A stretch of DNA of 64,000 nucleotides from contig NZ_FPBJ01000006.1 in the NCBI RefSeq assembly GCF_900116635.1, positions 53,322 to 117,321 of the forward strand, given 5' to 3'. This document shows, one piece after another, positions 35,578 through 55,500 of the stretch (its first letter is position 1; each line of letters starts with the position of its first letter). The translations under genes were made by a program, and so were the position numbers. The stretch comes from Xenorhabdus koppenhoeferi. GTDB taxonomy: Bacteria > Pseudomonadota > Gammaproteobacteria > Enterobacterales > Enterobacteriaceae. The notes beneath the pieces were generated by a model, which saw only the letters and a list, made by a program, of their open reading frames with translations, ran no database searches and had not been told where the DNA came from.

Positions 35578-35607
35578 GTGAAAAGTACTTCAGTGAAAAG
35601 TACTTCA
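35578..35607. repeat. 15-bp tandem duplication
   Basis: GTGAAAAGTACTTCA occurs twice in immediate succession, each copy containing the palindrome AAGTACTT. It lies about 340 bases upstream of the GNAT gene. Probably a replication-slippage product; a paired regulator site is possible. Confidence 0.8.
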
Positions 35608-35950
35608 ATAATATTATCTGGTGTGTTAAGTCAGTGGATTAACTGTACGGTAATATACACATCGTCTTTCAAGTGCAGTTTTGTTGGCTACGTTCATTTC
35701 CCTCAGTCAACACGTTGATTAAATAAAATTGAACAATTATGGCATTTCTGTATTCCTTTTACTGAGAGGAGTAAGTAAGTGCCCTAACATTCTGAATGCT
35801 TATTTATTTGTTGAAACATTATTGAATACAGTTTTTTCGCAACCCGCAAAATAATAGTAGAGAGTGGAAAAAATAGATGAATTAAACTTATTAAATTTTA
35901 TTTAAAAAAATTACATTAATGTAGTTTACATTATTATTGGAAGGTTCATA

Positions 35951-36637
35951 ATGATACTTAAATCAAAATTTTTCAGTATATTAGACTCAAGAATAGAAGA
36001 GCCATTGACCCGGCTCGCTTGCTATGGATCAAGCCCAGAGGTAGCGTCAGGCACATTTAATGTTAAAGATTACATCACTATCAGAGAAGTTGGACATCAA
36101 GATGCTATATATTTTGTTAATAAAATAAGAACGAATATCATTAATGGTGATTGGCTTATAGAGCCGAAACAAACAGAAGAGTTAAATAAAGACCAGAAAA
36201 ATTGGTATTCACGAGGTAAAATGACCTACAGATTACTTTGTGATATGAATGATATTATATACAGTAACTTTGACGGCATTTCAAATACAATAAACCATTA
36301 TTTTTATGTTATGTTTTATCAAGAAACACCAATTGGTATATTGATGCTCACCAATGATTTTCTAAGAATCACAGAGCCGGCTAAAATTCAGGATTTCATT
36401 ATGCATATCGGTATAAGACGCTGTGGTATATTACTGATAGAGCATGCAGTAAATAAATCAAACGAACTAGGTAAAAATGGAAATATCAAATTGACACCAG
36501 CACCTAATGCCAGAGATGTTTACCGTGAATATGGTTTTAGTTTTAAAGAAGGCCATATGTTATTAGAACCTGATCAAAATGAAAAATGGGGGTTTCGTAA
36601 TGAAAAATATTATTTTATGGCAGGTTGCAATTACTGA
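35951..36637 (+). CDS. Orphan GNAT-like acetyltransferase
   Basis: A 228-aa protein not recognised by name. The C-terminal half looks like a GNAT domain. Arg156-x-x-Gly159 sits in IGIRRCGILLIEHA, in the place of the acetyl-CoA-binding R/Q-x-x-G-x-G/A loop, but the final small residue is Leu. It is followed by the typical PNARDVYREYGFSF motif (Asn186, Tyr191, Gly195-Phe196). The N-terminal 60 residues have no known match, and there is no signal peptide. Ribosome site GGAAGG precedes the ATG by six bases. The gene is visibly more AT-rich than the NRPS genes, which suggests transfer. It reads towards the exporter and NRPS genes but is separated from them by a hairpin and a deleted ERIC. A role in modifying or resisting the lysine-rich peptide is only a guess; a secreted effector is another. 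Confidence 0.6.
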   Translation: MILKSKFFSILDSRIEEPLTRLACYGSSPEVASGTFNVKDYITIREVGHQDAIYFVNKIRTNIINGDWLIEPKQTEELNKDQKNWYSRGKMTYRLLCDMNDIIYSNFDGISNTINHYFYVMFYQETPIGILMLTNDFLRITEPAKIQDFIMHIGIRRCGILLIEHAVNKSNELGKNGNIKLTPAPNARDVYREYGFSFKEGHMLLEPDQNEKWGFRNEKYYFMAGCNY

Positions 36638-36692
36638 TTACTTAATTTTTTCATTGGGTACTTCCTGTCATTCAATTTAATTAAACCCAATG

Positions 36693-36737
36693 TATACCCA
36701 TTGGATTTCAAGTTGAAACTAAAAGACGAAGTGTATA
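36693..36737. repeat. Internally deleted ERIC element
   Basis: 45 bases that begin TATACCCATTGGATTTCAAG and end AAAGACGAAGTGTATA. These are the same ends as the full-length element at 38823-38948, with about 80 internal bases missing. It lies between the GNAT gene and the exporter gene. Confidence 0.8.
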
Positions 36738-36758
36738 TTTATTATCTTACACTAAAAC

Positions 36759-36784
36759 ATAAAGTGGCTACCAAGCCACTTTAT
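36759..36784. terminator. Hairpin after the GNAT gene
   Basis: A perfect 11-bp stem (ATAAAGTGGCT with AGCCACTTTAT) around a 4-base loop. A/T-rich ends allow use on both strands, but there is no long T-run. It probably separates the GNAT transcript from the exporter and NRPS genes. From here to 37057 is AT-rich and must hold the exporter promoter, which I cannot place. Confidence 0.6.
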
Positions 36785-37057
36785 TGAACAAAAACAGCTA
36801 ATTGATGATATAGCATTGTGATTATGATAGTATTTTTATTTACGTGTAAAAATATACCTAAGATAATTTATCTACTTAATTAAATTAGGTTACCATTTAC
36901 ATTAGAAAATATTTTTAATTTAAATTATATTTATTAATATTGCCATGCTATAAATCACGCTTGCAGTTTGATCAGAAAAAAACAACCATAGTGGATTGTG
37001 TAAACAGATATATGAATTTTCATATTAATTATAACCTTTGACAATGGCTTGTTTTTT

Positions 37058-38683
37058 ATGACTCTGATAGCTTATTTATATCGTCAATCTTGGGTGTTAC
37101 TGCTGGTATCGACAATAAGCGCATTAATTAGTGGGTTTGCCGGTGCTTCTATAGTTGGCATGATCAGCCAGGGTGTTACAGAACAGATCAACCTGACTAT
37201 GTTTCTTTTAGGCTTTTTTGGTATATGCTTTATATTTTTTATTACTAAAACTGTATCAGAAATCACATTATCTCATTTAGCACAAGCTACAATTTATTCA
37301 TTGCGTCTGAGTTTGAGTAATAAAATTCTACGTGCTCCACTAAAAAAACTGCATAAACTTGGGCGACACGGCTTATTGGCAGTTTTAACTAAAGATGTCG
37401 ATGTATTTGTACACTCCTTTATGCTGGCACCCAGCGTTTTTGGTAATGTCACCTTAATCTTGGCCTGCTTTAGTTATTTAGCCTGGATATCCTGGGAATT
37501 GTTTGTCATTTTGGCTATATTAAGCCTTATTTCAATGTATCTGTTTTATATATGGGAAAAATATCCATTACACCTGATGACATTAATGCGTGATCAAGTG
37601 GATAAGATATACCTTAATTTCCAAAGCCTGATTGATGGCAGCAAAGAACTACAACTCAATAAACAAAAAGGCAATCTTTTTATCGATAAAGTTATCGCAC
37701 CAGCAGCCAAGGTATTCCAAGAGATCTGTATCAAAGCGAATTCCAACTATGCATGGGTCATAAATGCCAGTTCCGTCACCTTCTATGTCACTATTGGCAT
37801 CATCGTTTTTGTCGTTCCTATTTGGCTTCCTCAAGAGCCATCAACGCTATTTACTGTCTCATTACTTGTTCTCTTCTTATCAGGTCCTATCAGCGAAGTG
37901 ATTGGGGCAATCCCTGAATTAAGAGAAGCAGAAGTTTCATTGAATAAAATGCGCCGTCTTGACGATGAGTTAGAAGAAGCTATGTCCGTGCAAGCTGAAG
38001 GTTCTAATCCATTCTATAATCAACACTCAATGGAACTTGAGCTGAAAGATGTCGTCCACCATTACACGACGGATAAAGAGGATCGACAGTTCGCACTCGG
38101 CCCATTGAGTCTGAAAATATCACAAGGTGAAATTGTTTTTATTGTCGGTGGTAATGGTAGCGGTAAAACAACACTCGCGATGTTACTTATCGGTTTGTTT
38201 GAACAAGAGTCCGGCTCTATTTCACTCAATGGGGTAAAAGTCACACCCGCCAATAATGAACATTACCGCCAATTCTTTTCCGCTGTCTTTTCTGATTATC
38301 ATTTATTCGAGCAATTGCTCAATAGTGATTCGGACGTTACCGAAAAAGCGACACATTATATTGAAGCATTAAACATGGCGCACAAAGTTAAAATCGTTGA
38401 TGGTGGTTTTTCCACAACCAATCTTTCGGCAGGTCAACGGAAACGGCTGGCTTTAGTCTCGGCTTATTTGGAAGATCGTCCTGTTTATCTGTTTGATGAA
38501 TGGGCCGCAGACCAAGATCCCGTATTTAAACGTTTATTCTATACTGAATTATTGCCTGAATTAAAAACTAATGGTAAAACTGTCATCATTATCAGTCATG
38601 ATGATGCTTACTTTGATGTTGCCGACCGTATTATAAAATTAGAAGATGGTAATATTAAAGAAATAAGCAATAAAATCCATTAA
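37058..38683 (+). CDS. paxT: Cyclic-peptide ABC exporter (SyrD/PvdE type)
   Basis: A half-size ABC transporter of 541 aa with fused membrane and ATPase domains; it should act as a dimer in the inner membrane. The N-terminal half has about six hydrophobic segments. The ATPase half holds Walker A with Lys370 (GGNGSGKTT), the signature LSAGQ at 456-460, and Walker B Asp480-Glu481 in LFDEWAADQDPVFKRLFY. That last stretch is typical of the cyclic-peptide/siderophore exporters SyrD and PvdE, not of lipid-A flippases. It sits directly before the NRPS genes, as expected for the PAX exporter. Start: the ATG at 37058 was chosen; a TTG three codons earlier is possible. The ribosome site is weak. Confidence 0.85.
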   Translation: MTLIAYLYRQSWVLLLVSTISALISGFAGASIVGMISQGVTEQINLTMFLLGFFGICFIFFITKTVSEITLSHLAQATIYSLRLSLSNKILRAPLKKLHKLGRHGLLAVLTKDVDVFVHSFMLAPSVFGNVTLILACFSYLAWISWELFVILAILSLISMYLFYIWEKYPLHLMTLMRDQVDKIYLNFQSLIDGSKELQLNKQKGNLFIDKVIAPAAKVFQEICIKANSNYAWVINASSVTFYVTIGIIVFVVPIWLPQEPSTLFTVSLLVLFLSGPISEVIGAIPELREAEVSLNKMRRLDDELEEAMSVQAEGSNPFYNQHSMELELKDVVHHYTTDKEDRQFALGPLSLKISQGEIVFIVGGNGSGKTTLAMLLIGLFEQESGSISLNGVKVTPANNEHYRQFFSAVFSDYHLFEQLLNSDSDVTEKATHYIEALNMAHKVKIVDGGFSTTNLSAGQRKRLALVSAYLEDRPVYLFDEWAADQDPVFKRLFYTELLPELKTNGKTVIIISHDDAYFDVADRIIKLEDGNIKEISNKIH

Positions 38684-38822
38684 TCCATTTAAAAACAAAA
38701 TTAAGTGAAGCTCATCACAAAGAGCCTAATAATATAGGCTCTTATTTCACTTTCTATATCCAATGTATTTTGAGTTAAAATATGAAGGAAAAATCACCAA
38801 ATCTAATAAAACTTAATACATA

Positions 38823-38948
38823 TATACCCATTGGATTTCAAGATGCAGCGCGACGGCAAGGAACGAATCCCCTGGAGCATAGATAACTATGTGACCGGGG
38901 TGAGCGAGCACAGCCAACAAAGAGGCAGTTTGAAAGACGAAGTGTATA
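38823..38948. repeat. Full-length ERIC element
   Basis: A 126-base imperfect palindrome that starts TATACCCATTGG and ends GAAGTGTATA, with the diagnostic core GTGACCGGGGTGAGCGAGCA followed by CAGCCAACAAAGAGGCAG. This is the enterobacterial repetitive intergenic consensus (usual length 127). It lies between the exporter and the first NRPS gene and, if transcribed, would fold into a long hairpin. Confidence 0.93.
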
Positions 38949-39040
38949 ACACCCATAATAAAATTAGATGCGTTAGAAAAACATTATTATAAATGTGGAA
39001 TAAAATAATTTAATGTAGAATCATCTAATATCGTACAGAA

Positions 39041-39073
39041 CCTAATCCCTTTCGGAACTGAAAAGGAATTAGG
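39041..39073 (+). promoter_or_regulatory. Hairpin in the paxA leader
   Basis: CCTAATCCCTTTC pairs with GAAAAGGAATTAGG apart from a single bulge, around a 6-base loop. About 30 bases further on there is a T-run (TTCTTTTTT near 39093). It lies 215 bases upstream of the first NRPS start. It could be an early terminator of exporter transcripts or part of a 5' leader; the promoter itself is not visible. Confidence 0.4.
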
Positions 39074-39288
39074 TGACACATTTAAAATAAGACTGTTCTT
39101 TTTTATTAGAATGGTCAGGTATTTTTATGTCGTTTGTTCTGGGTGTGCCAAAACTTCTTACTAACAGAAATAGATTATCAATCTATTTCGGAGAGTTATT
39201 TTTATTAGTTTAACTTCAAGTGTGATTTTTTGTTTTATCAGTTCTCATGTTTTCATTTTTAATATACCCATAAAAAGGGAGCTATAGA

Positions 39289-42200
39289 ATGAATTACCCT
39301 GAAAAATTGAAATCATTTCCTTTATCGGAAGCGCAAAGTAGCCGCTGGTTTCAATATCAAATTGACCCTGACAAACGCGGTCAAAATAATAGTGCATTTT
39401 GTGCTCGCATTAAAGGCCTAACAGCCAAACGATTAGAAGAAGCTCTCAATAAATTAGTGCAAAGACACCCACTACTGCGAGCAAGTTTTGGTCTATATAA
39501 CGGCAAACTGGGTTATTGCATAGCCGATAATTGTAAAATCACACTTACCGTACATAATGCTCAACATCTCAGTGAAAAATCGCTTCAACAACGAGTTCAG
39601 GACGATTGTTGGCATCTGTTCAATTTAGAACATCCCCTTCGGGTTTATGCCAGTTGGTACCAGTGCAATCAACAAGAAAGCGTGATGGTACTGACCTTTG
39701 ACCATATGGCCGTTGATGGCTGGTCTTATTGGATACTACTGGATGAACTCGATGCACTGCTTTCTGGTAAACCTCTGGAGCCTGAATCAGAAAATAACTT
39801 TAACGATTATGTGGAATGGCAACAAAAATGGCTAACAAGCGCCAGTGCTAAAAAACAACAACAATTTTGGCAAGATAAATTAGCGGGTAATTTAGCTGTA
39901 TCACAATGGCCGCCTAAAAACCACGTCCGGCCAGCCACAGGGAAAATCGCTTTAAACAAAATCCTGCACCCCTCACTGTCACATAAACTGCAAACGATGG
40001 CACTTAAGTATGATAACAGCCTGTTTGCTATCCTGCTTGCTGCATACCAAATCCTCCTGAGCCACTACACCGAACAGGACGACATCATCATTGGTTCTAT
40101 TATGCCGGGCAGGGGCCGTGCCCGCTGGGGAAAACTGGTCGGAGAGTTTATCAACCCAATCGCTTTACGCAGCCAGATAGACGGCGATATGACAGTACAA
40201 CAGCATATCTTACAAGCGGCAAAAACTATCCGTCAGGGTATTGAGAATCAAAAATATCCCTTCACTAAGGTACTGGAACAACTGCAATTACAACGCAATA
40301 CGGCAGTCCACCCTGTTTTCCAAACCGTCATGATCTTCCAAAAAGCCAGATATGTCGGTGATCTTACCGCTCTCTGGATGGCAGAAAACCATGATGCCAC
40401 AGTACAGTGGGGTGATGCGGAACTACGGCCTTTTCCTTATCTTTTCTATGCCGATATACCTGTTCCGTTAATGGTCAATATTCTGGAAGTCGGTGATCAG
40501 GTTGGTTATGCCTTTTATTATGATACCGCAGTATTTGACGATGAATTCATCTCCCGACTCATGCAAAATCTTGCCACTGTGCTGGAAAACATGGCGGATG
40601 ACGAACAACAGTCGGTTAATCGTTTGCCATTGATGAATGAACAAGAACGCCGGCAAGTGCTTTATGATTTCAATGACACCGGTAAATCTTTCCCGCAACA
40701 CGCTTTGATCCACCAATACATTGAGCAGCAGGCAGAACGCACGCCTGATGCAGTTGCCCTGAGTTTTGGCGATGAGCAACTCAATTACTCTGCATTGAAC
40801 CAACGTGCCAATCAACTCGCCCATGCCCTTGTCAACGCTGGGGTTCGTCCCGATAACCGTGTTGCCATCTGCATGGAGCGCAGCCCGGATATGGTCATTA
40901 GTCTGCTGGGTATTCTGAAAGCCGGTGCCGCCTACGTACCACTCGATCCTGAATATCCCACAGACAGACTCGCCCATATTCTTTCAGACAGCAGTCCGGT
41001 GGTTCTGCTGACTCAACACGGTTTACAGGATCAGTTGCCTGTCACCGACATTCCTGTCTGGGTTCTGGATAATTCAACGGAACAAGACAATATAAACCGT
41101 CAGTCCAGCGAAAACCCTGTGCCTGCACTTTTGGGACTCACCTCCCGCCATTTAGCCTATGTCCTCTATACATCCGGCTCTACAGGCCTGCCGAAAGGCG
41201 TGATGGTGGAACATATCAATGTAGTGAATCTGCTTCTCTCAATGCAGGACATACTGCATATCACTGCCGATGATACGATGCTCGCCTCGACAACCATCGG
41301 CTTTGATATTGCCGGTCTGGAACTCTATCTGCCCTTGATCAGCGGCAACCGCATCGTTTTAGCACCGCCAATGGCGGCCAGAGACCCTCAGAAACTCGCC
41401 ACGTTAATCACAACCCAGAATATCAACATCGTGCAGGCAACCCCCTCGGCCTGGCGAATGTTACTCGATTCCGGCTGGGCCGGCGCAAACATTAAGGCAA
41501 TCAGTGGCGGAGAAGCCTTGCCTGACGAACTTGCCCAACGTTTAAAAGAAAAAACCCGTAGCCTGTGGAATCTGTACGGGCCGACAGAAACCACAATCTG
41601 GTCAACCGCATCCGCCAATCTTCTGATAAACCAGCAGGACGGGCACCCTCAATCTCAGATAACCATCGGCCGACCGATAGCCAATACCCAAATTTACATA
41701 CTGGATAAACACAACCAACCTGTTCCCATCGGGGGAACCGGAGAAATTCACATCGGCGGAGCCGGCGTTGCCCGGGGTTATTTCAATCGCCCGGAACTGA
41801 CCACAGAGCGCTTTATTTCTGATCCATTCAGTCAGTCCCCTGATGCCCGTATGTATAAAACCGGGGATTTGGGACGCTGGCTACCGGATGGCAGTCTCAC
41901 CTATCTGGGACGCAATGATTTTCAGGTAAAAATTCGCGGATTACGCATTGAACTGGGAGAGATTGAAGCCCGACTGATCCAATGTGCTGATATTCGTGAA
42001 GCCGTTGTTGTCGCCCGTGAAAGCGGGAGCGGAGATAAACGTCTGGTTGCCTATGTCATCCCGCATCAAGATTGTTTGCCGGGCATTAATCAACTGCGTG
42101 AGCAATTAAGCAAAACACTTGCCGATTACATGATCCCAAGTGCGTTTGTGATGATGGAAGCGTTTCCTCTCACGCCAAATGGCAAACTCGATCGCAAGGC

Positions 42201-42528
42201 ATTGCCTGCCCCTGATCATTCAGCCATGTCAACCCAGGAATATGTGGCACCGGAAGGCGAAACCGAGGAGCAATTGGCAGCTATTTGGCAGTCATTACTG
42301 GGACTAGACCGGATAAGCCGCTATGACAACTTCTTCGAATTGGGCGGGCATTCTCTGTTGCTGCTACAGCTACAATCAGAAATCAAAAAAACATTTGATG
42401 TTGAATTATCCCTCCATCAACTGTTTTACCACTCCACTCTCTGTCAACTTGAAGAATGTATCATCGACTCTCTATTGCTGCAATTTGATCCAGAGTCTCT
42501 GCAAGATATTTATAAATCAATTAATTAG
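39289..42528 (+). CDS. paxA: NRPS PaxA-like: starter C-A(Gly)-T
   Basis: First module of a lipopeptide synthetase, 1079 aa. The C domain (about residues 10-445) has Asp138-His139-x-x-x-Asp143-Gly144 where chain-elongating domains have HHxxxDG. It keeps the second, catalytic His, fitting a starter C domain that attaches a fatty acyl group. The A domain (about 465-985) has A3 YTSGSTGLPKG at 627-637. Pocket residues read D-I-L-Q-I-G-L-I-W-K, close to known glycine codes. The T domain has the phosphopantetheine Ser1022 in ELGGHS. The last 35 residues (CIIDSLLLQFDPESLQDIYK) should be a docking segment for the next protein. Ribosome site AAGGGAG lies seven bases before the ATG. Architecture and glycine code fit PaxA of Xenorhabdus. 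Confidence 0.88.
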   Translation: MNYPEKLKSFPLSEAQSSRWFQYQIDPDKRGQNNSAFCARIKGLTAKRLEEALNKLVQRHPLLRASFGLYNGKLGYCIADNCKITLTVHNAQHLSEKSLQQRVQDDCWHLFNLEHPLRVYASWYQCNQQESVMVLTFDHMAVDGWSYWILLDELDALLSGKPLEPESENNFNDYVEWQQKWLTSASAKKQQQFWQDKLAGNLAVSQWPPKNHVRPATGKIALNKILHPSLSHKLQTMALKYDNSLFAILLAAYQILLSHYTEQDDIIIGSIMPGRGRARWGKLVGEFINPIALRSQIDGDMTVQQHILQAAKTIRQGIENQKYPFTKVLEQLQLQRNTAVHPVFQTVMIFQKARYVGDLTALWMAENHDATVQWGDAELRPFPYLFYADIPVPLMVNILEVGDQVGYAFYYDTAVFDDEFISRLMQNLATVLENMADDEQQSVNRLPLMNEQERRQVLYDFNDTGKSFPQHALIHQYIEQQAERTPDAVALSFGDEQLNYSALNQRANQLAHALVNAGVRPDNRVAICMERSPDMVISLLGILKAGAAYVPLDPEYPTDRLAHILSDSSPVVLLTQHGLQDQLPVTDIPVWVLDNSTEQDNINRQSSENPVPALLGLTSRHLAYVLYTSGSTGLPKGVMVEHINVVNLLLSMQDILHITADDTMLASTTIGFDIAGLELYLPLISGNRIVLAPPMAARDPQKLATLITTQNINIVQATPSAWRMLLDSGWAGANIKAISGGEALPDELAQRLKEKTRSLWNLYGPTETTIWSTASANLLINQQDGHPQSQITIGRPIANTQIYILDKHNQPVPIGGTGEIHIGGAGVARGYFNRPELTTERFISDPFSQSPDARMYKTGDLGRWLPDGSLTYLGRNDFQVKIRGLRIELGEIEARLIQCADIREAVVVARESGSGDKRLVAYVIPHQDCLPGINQLREQLSKTLADYMIPSAFVMMEAFPLTPNGKLDRKALPAPDHSAMSTQEYVAPEGETEEQLAAIWQSLLGLDRISRYDNFFELGGHSLLLLQLQSEIKKTFDVELSLHQLFYHSTLCQLEECIIDSLLLQFDPESLQDIYKSIN

Positions 42529-42564
42529 CATTTAATTTACTTTGTTTTAAGTGGTGATAATCAA

Positions 42565-52557
<9,993 letters not shown>

Positions 52558-52561
52558 TTAA

Positions 52562-55500
52562 ATGAGTAACAACGAACAGACCCTGCTTAAATTAAGACAA
52601 GCAGTACTCCAGAAAAAAATTAAAGCACGCATCCAGAATAGTCAGGTTGCGGAAAAAAACCAGATTATGCCAAGAAGTGCGGATCAACAGATCCTCCCTC
52701 TTTCTTGGGCACAGCAGCGCTTGTGGCTCTTGGCACAGTTAGATCCGGCAGCACAGACGGCATATCACATTCCCGGCGGTCTGCGTCTGCAAGGCCATTT
52801 GGATGTGAATGCCCTGCAAGCCGCGTTGGACAGCGTTGTCGCCCGTCATGAAATTTTGCGCACTATCATCAATATGGTGGAAGGCCAGGCCCGGCAAATC
52901 ATCGGCGAACCCGATTCCGGTTTCTTTTTAACTATCGAAGATATCAGCCATCTGCCAGTAACAGAACAGCACACCGCTGTTGAAGCAATATCTGAGCATG
53001 AAACCAGCCAACCTTTTGACTTCGTACAAGGCCCCCTGATTAGGGGGCGGTTACTGCGACTGGCTGAAGAAGATCATATCCTGCTGTTAACTCAGCATCA
53101 TATTATTTCCGATGGCTGGTCACTGAATATTCTGTTAAATGAGCTTTCCACCCTTTATCACGCATTCAGAGAAGGGCGGGATGATCCCCTGCCTCCTCTG
53201 ACTCTTCAGTATGCTGACTATGCCCTGTGGCAACGGCAATGGCTACAGGGAGAAATTCTGGAAAAACAGGTGAATTTCTGGCGTGATGCGTTACAGGATG
53301 CCCCTGCACTTCTGGAATTACCAACTGACAGGCCACGACCGGAAAAACACAGTTACGCAGGGGGGCATATTGATATCACCCTGTCACCAGAATTAAGCAC
53401 CGGATTAAAAGCCCTCAGCCAGCGCCACGGCACAACCTTATTTATGACTCTGCTGGCAGGATGGGCCGCATTGCTTTCCCGACTCAGTGGACAAACAGAT
53501 GTTGTAATAGGCACCCCCGTTGCCAATCGCCAGCACCGCGAATTGGAGCCGTTGATTGGTTTCTTTGTCAATACATTAGCATTACGGGTTAAGTTGGATG
53601 GCAATCCAACTATCAGCGAGTTGCTGGCACAGGTCAGAAGCCATGCCCTAGAAGCCTATGCTCATCAGGATCTGCCATTTGAGCAATTGGTTGAAGCACT
53701 GAAACCACCCCGCAGTCTCAGCTACAGCCCGATTTTCCAAGTCATGATGTCTGTGGACAATACACCGGGACAGCAAGATATCGAATTACCGGGAACCACC
53801 ATCAGTGTCATCAATCCGACAGAAAATATTTCGCAGTTTGCCCTGTCACTCTCTATGAACGACACCGAAGAGGGTTTAGTCGGGGATTTAGAATATTCAA
53901 GCGACTTATTTGATGGCGCCAGTGTTGAGCGCATCGCCAGCTACCTGCAAACGTTGCTGACTGCGATGGTCAAGGATGATTCACTGCGAGTAGAAGATTT
54001 ACCCCTCTTGCAACCGCAACAACGTGCACAAGTGTTACTGGATTTCAATAATTTCGTCCTGCCATATCCAGAAACCCTGCTAATCCACCAAATGTTTGAG
54101 CAACAAGTGGAACGGACACCCGATGCTACCGCGCTGGTCTTTGGTGAAAGCCAACTGAGCTATGCGGAACTGAACCGACACGCCAACCAATTGGCTCATC
54201 ATCTGATAGCTTCTGGTGTTCGCCCTGATGATCGAATCGCTATCTGCGCCGACCGCAGTCCGGATCTGATCGTTGGCATATACGCGATCCTCAAAGCAGG
54301 TGCGGGTTATATTCCGCTCGATCCGGAATACCCGGCTGAGCGGCTGGCCTATCAATTATCAGACAGCCAACCCGTGTTATTGCTGACTCAGCAACATTTG
54401 CAGACCCGTTTGCCTATAGAGAACATGAACGTCTGGCTGCTGGATGATAAAAACCACCGGAAGAACGTGGCGCAACAGCCAAACCACAATCCTGATGCCC
54501 GCCAACTGGAACTCCAGCCACATCATCTGGCGTATATCATTTATACCTCCGGCTCCACCGGAATGCCGAAAGGGGTGATGCTGGAACACCGCAATGTGGT
54601 GAGCTTTATTCATGCTCAGCTTCAGCTCAGTCAGCCCCGGTCTGGTGATCGTATTCTGCAATTTGCCACCATTGCGTTTGATACTTCGGTATCTGATATT
54701 TTCCCGACGCTGGCCTCCGGTGCCACGCTGGTTTTGCGCCCGCCTCATATCAGAATACCGGATAACACTTTTGTGAATTTCTTGTGCGAGCAGCAAATCA
54801 CTCTCATCGATATGCCGACCGCATTCTGGCATCACTGGGTACAGGAGATGGTGGCTGGTCGCAGTCATTTCAGTCCTCACCTGCGTACCGTGATTGTTGG
54901 GGGTGAAAAAGCGGAACACCGTTATTTAATGAATTGGTTATCCAGTCCTGAAACCCAATCCTGCCGCTGGATTAATTCCTATGGCCCGACTGAAACAACC
55001 GTTATTGCCACAGCATTAACACTGGAAGACAGAAATACCCCGTATATCGCTCACGATATTCCGATTGGTTACCCACTGCCCAATACCCGCATTTACATTC
55101 TGGATACGCACGGTCAGCCTGTTCCTGTCGGTGTAAGCGGAGAAATCCACATTGGCGGGACAGGGGTTGCCCGTGGTTATCTGAACCGACCCGATTTGAC
55201 CACGGAGAAATTTGTTGCCGATCCATTCAGCGAAAAACCTGATGCCCGTCTGTATAAAACCGGCGATTTGGGGCGCTGGCTGCCCAATGGCATGATTGAA
55301 TATATGGGCCGCAACGACTTTCAGGTCAAAATACGCGGTTTCCGCATTGAACTAGGGGAAATTGAAACTCAACTGGCACACTGTGAGGGTGTCAAAGATG
55401 TGGTCGTCATTGCCCGTGAAGAAGAAGCGGGAGATAAACGCCTTGTCGCTTACCTGATCCCGCAGTCTGGTGCAGTACTCAGCCCCTATTACCTGCGTGA

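Larger units (their letters stand above)
34971..35950. other. Long AT-rich intergenic region astC / GNAT gene
   Basis: A 980-base gap between divergent genes with no supported protein gene. It must hold the astC promoter. A sequence TTTATGCAT is repeated directly at 35246-35254 and 35257-35265. A 15-bp tandem duplication lies at 35578-35607. GGAAGG at 35939-35944 is a good ribosome site for the downstream gene at 35951. The region marks the border from conserved to accessory DNA. Confidence 0.5.
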
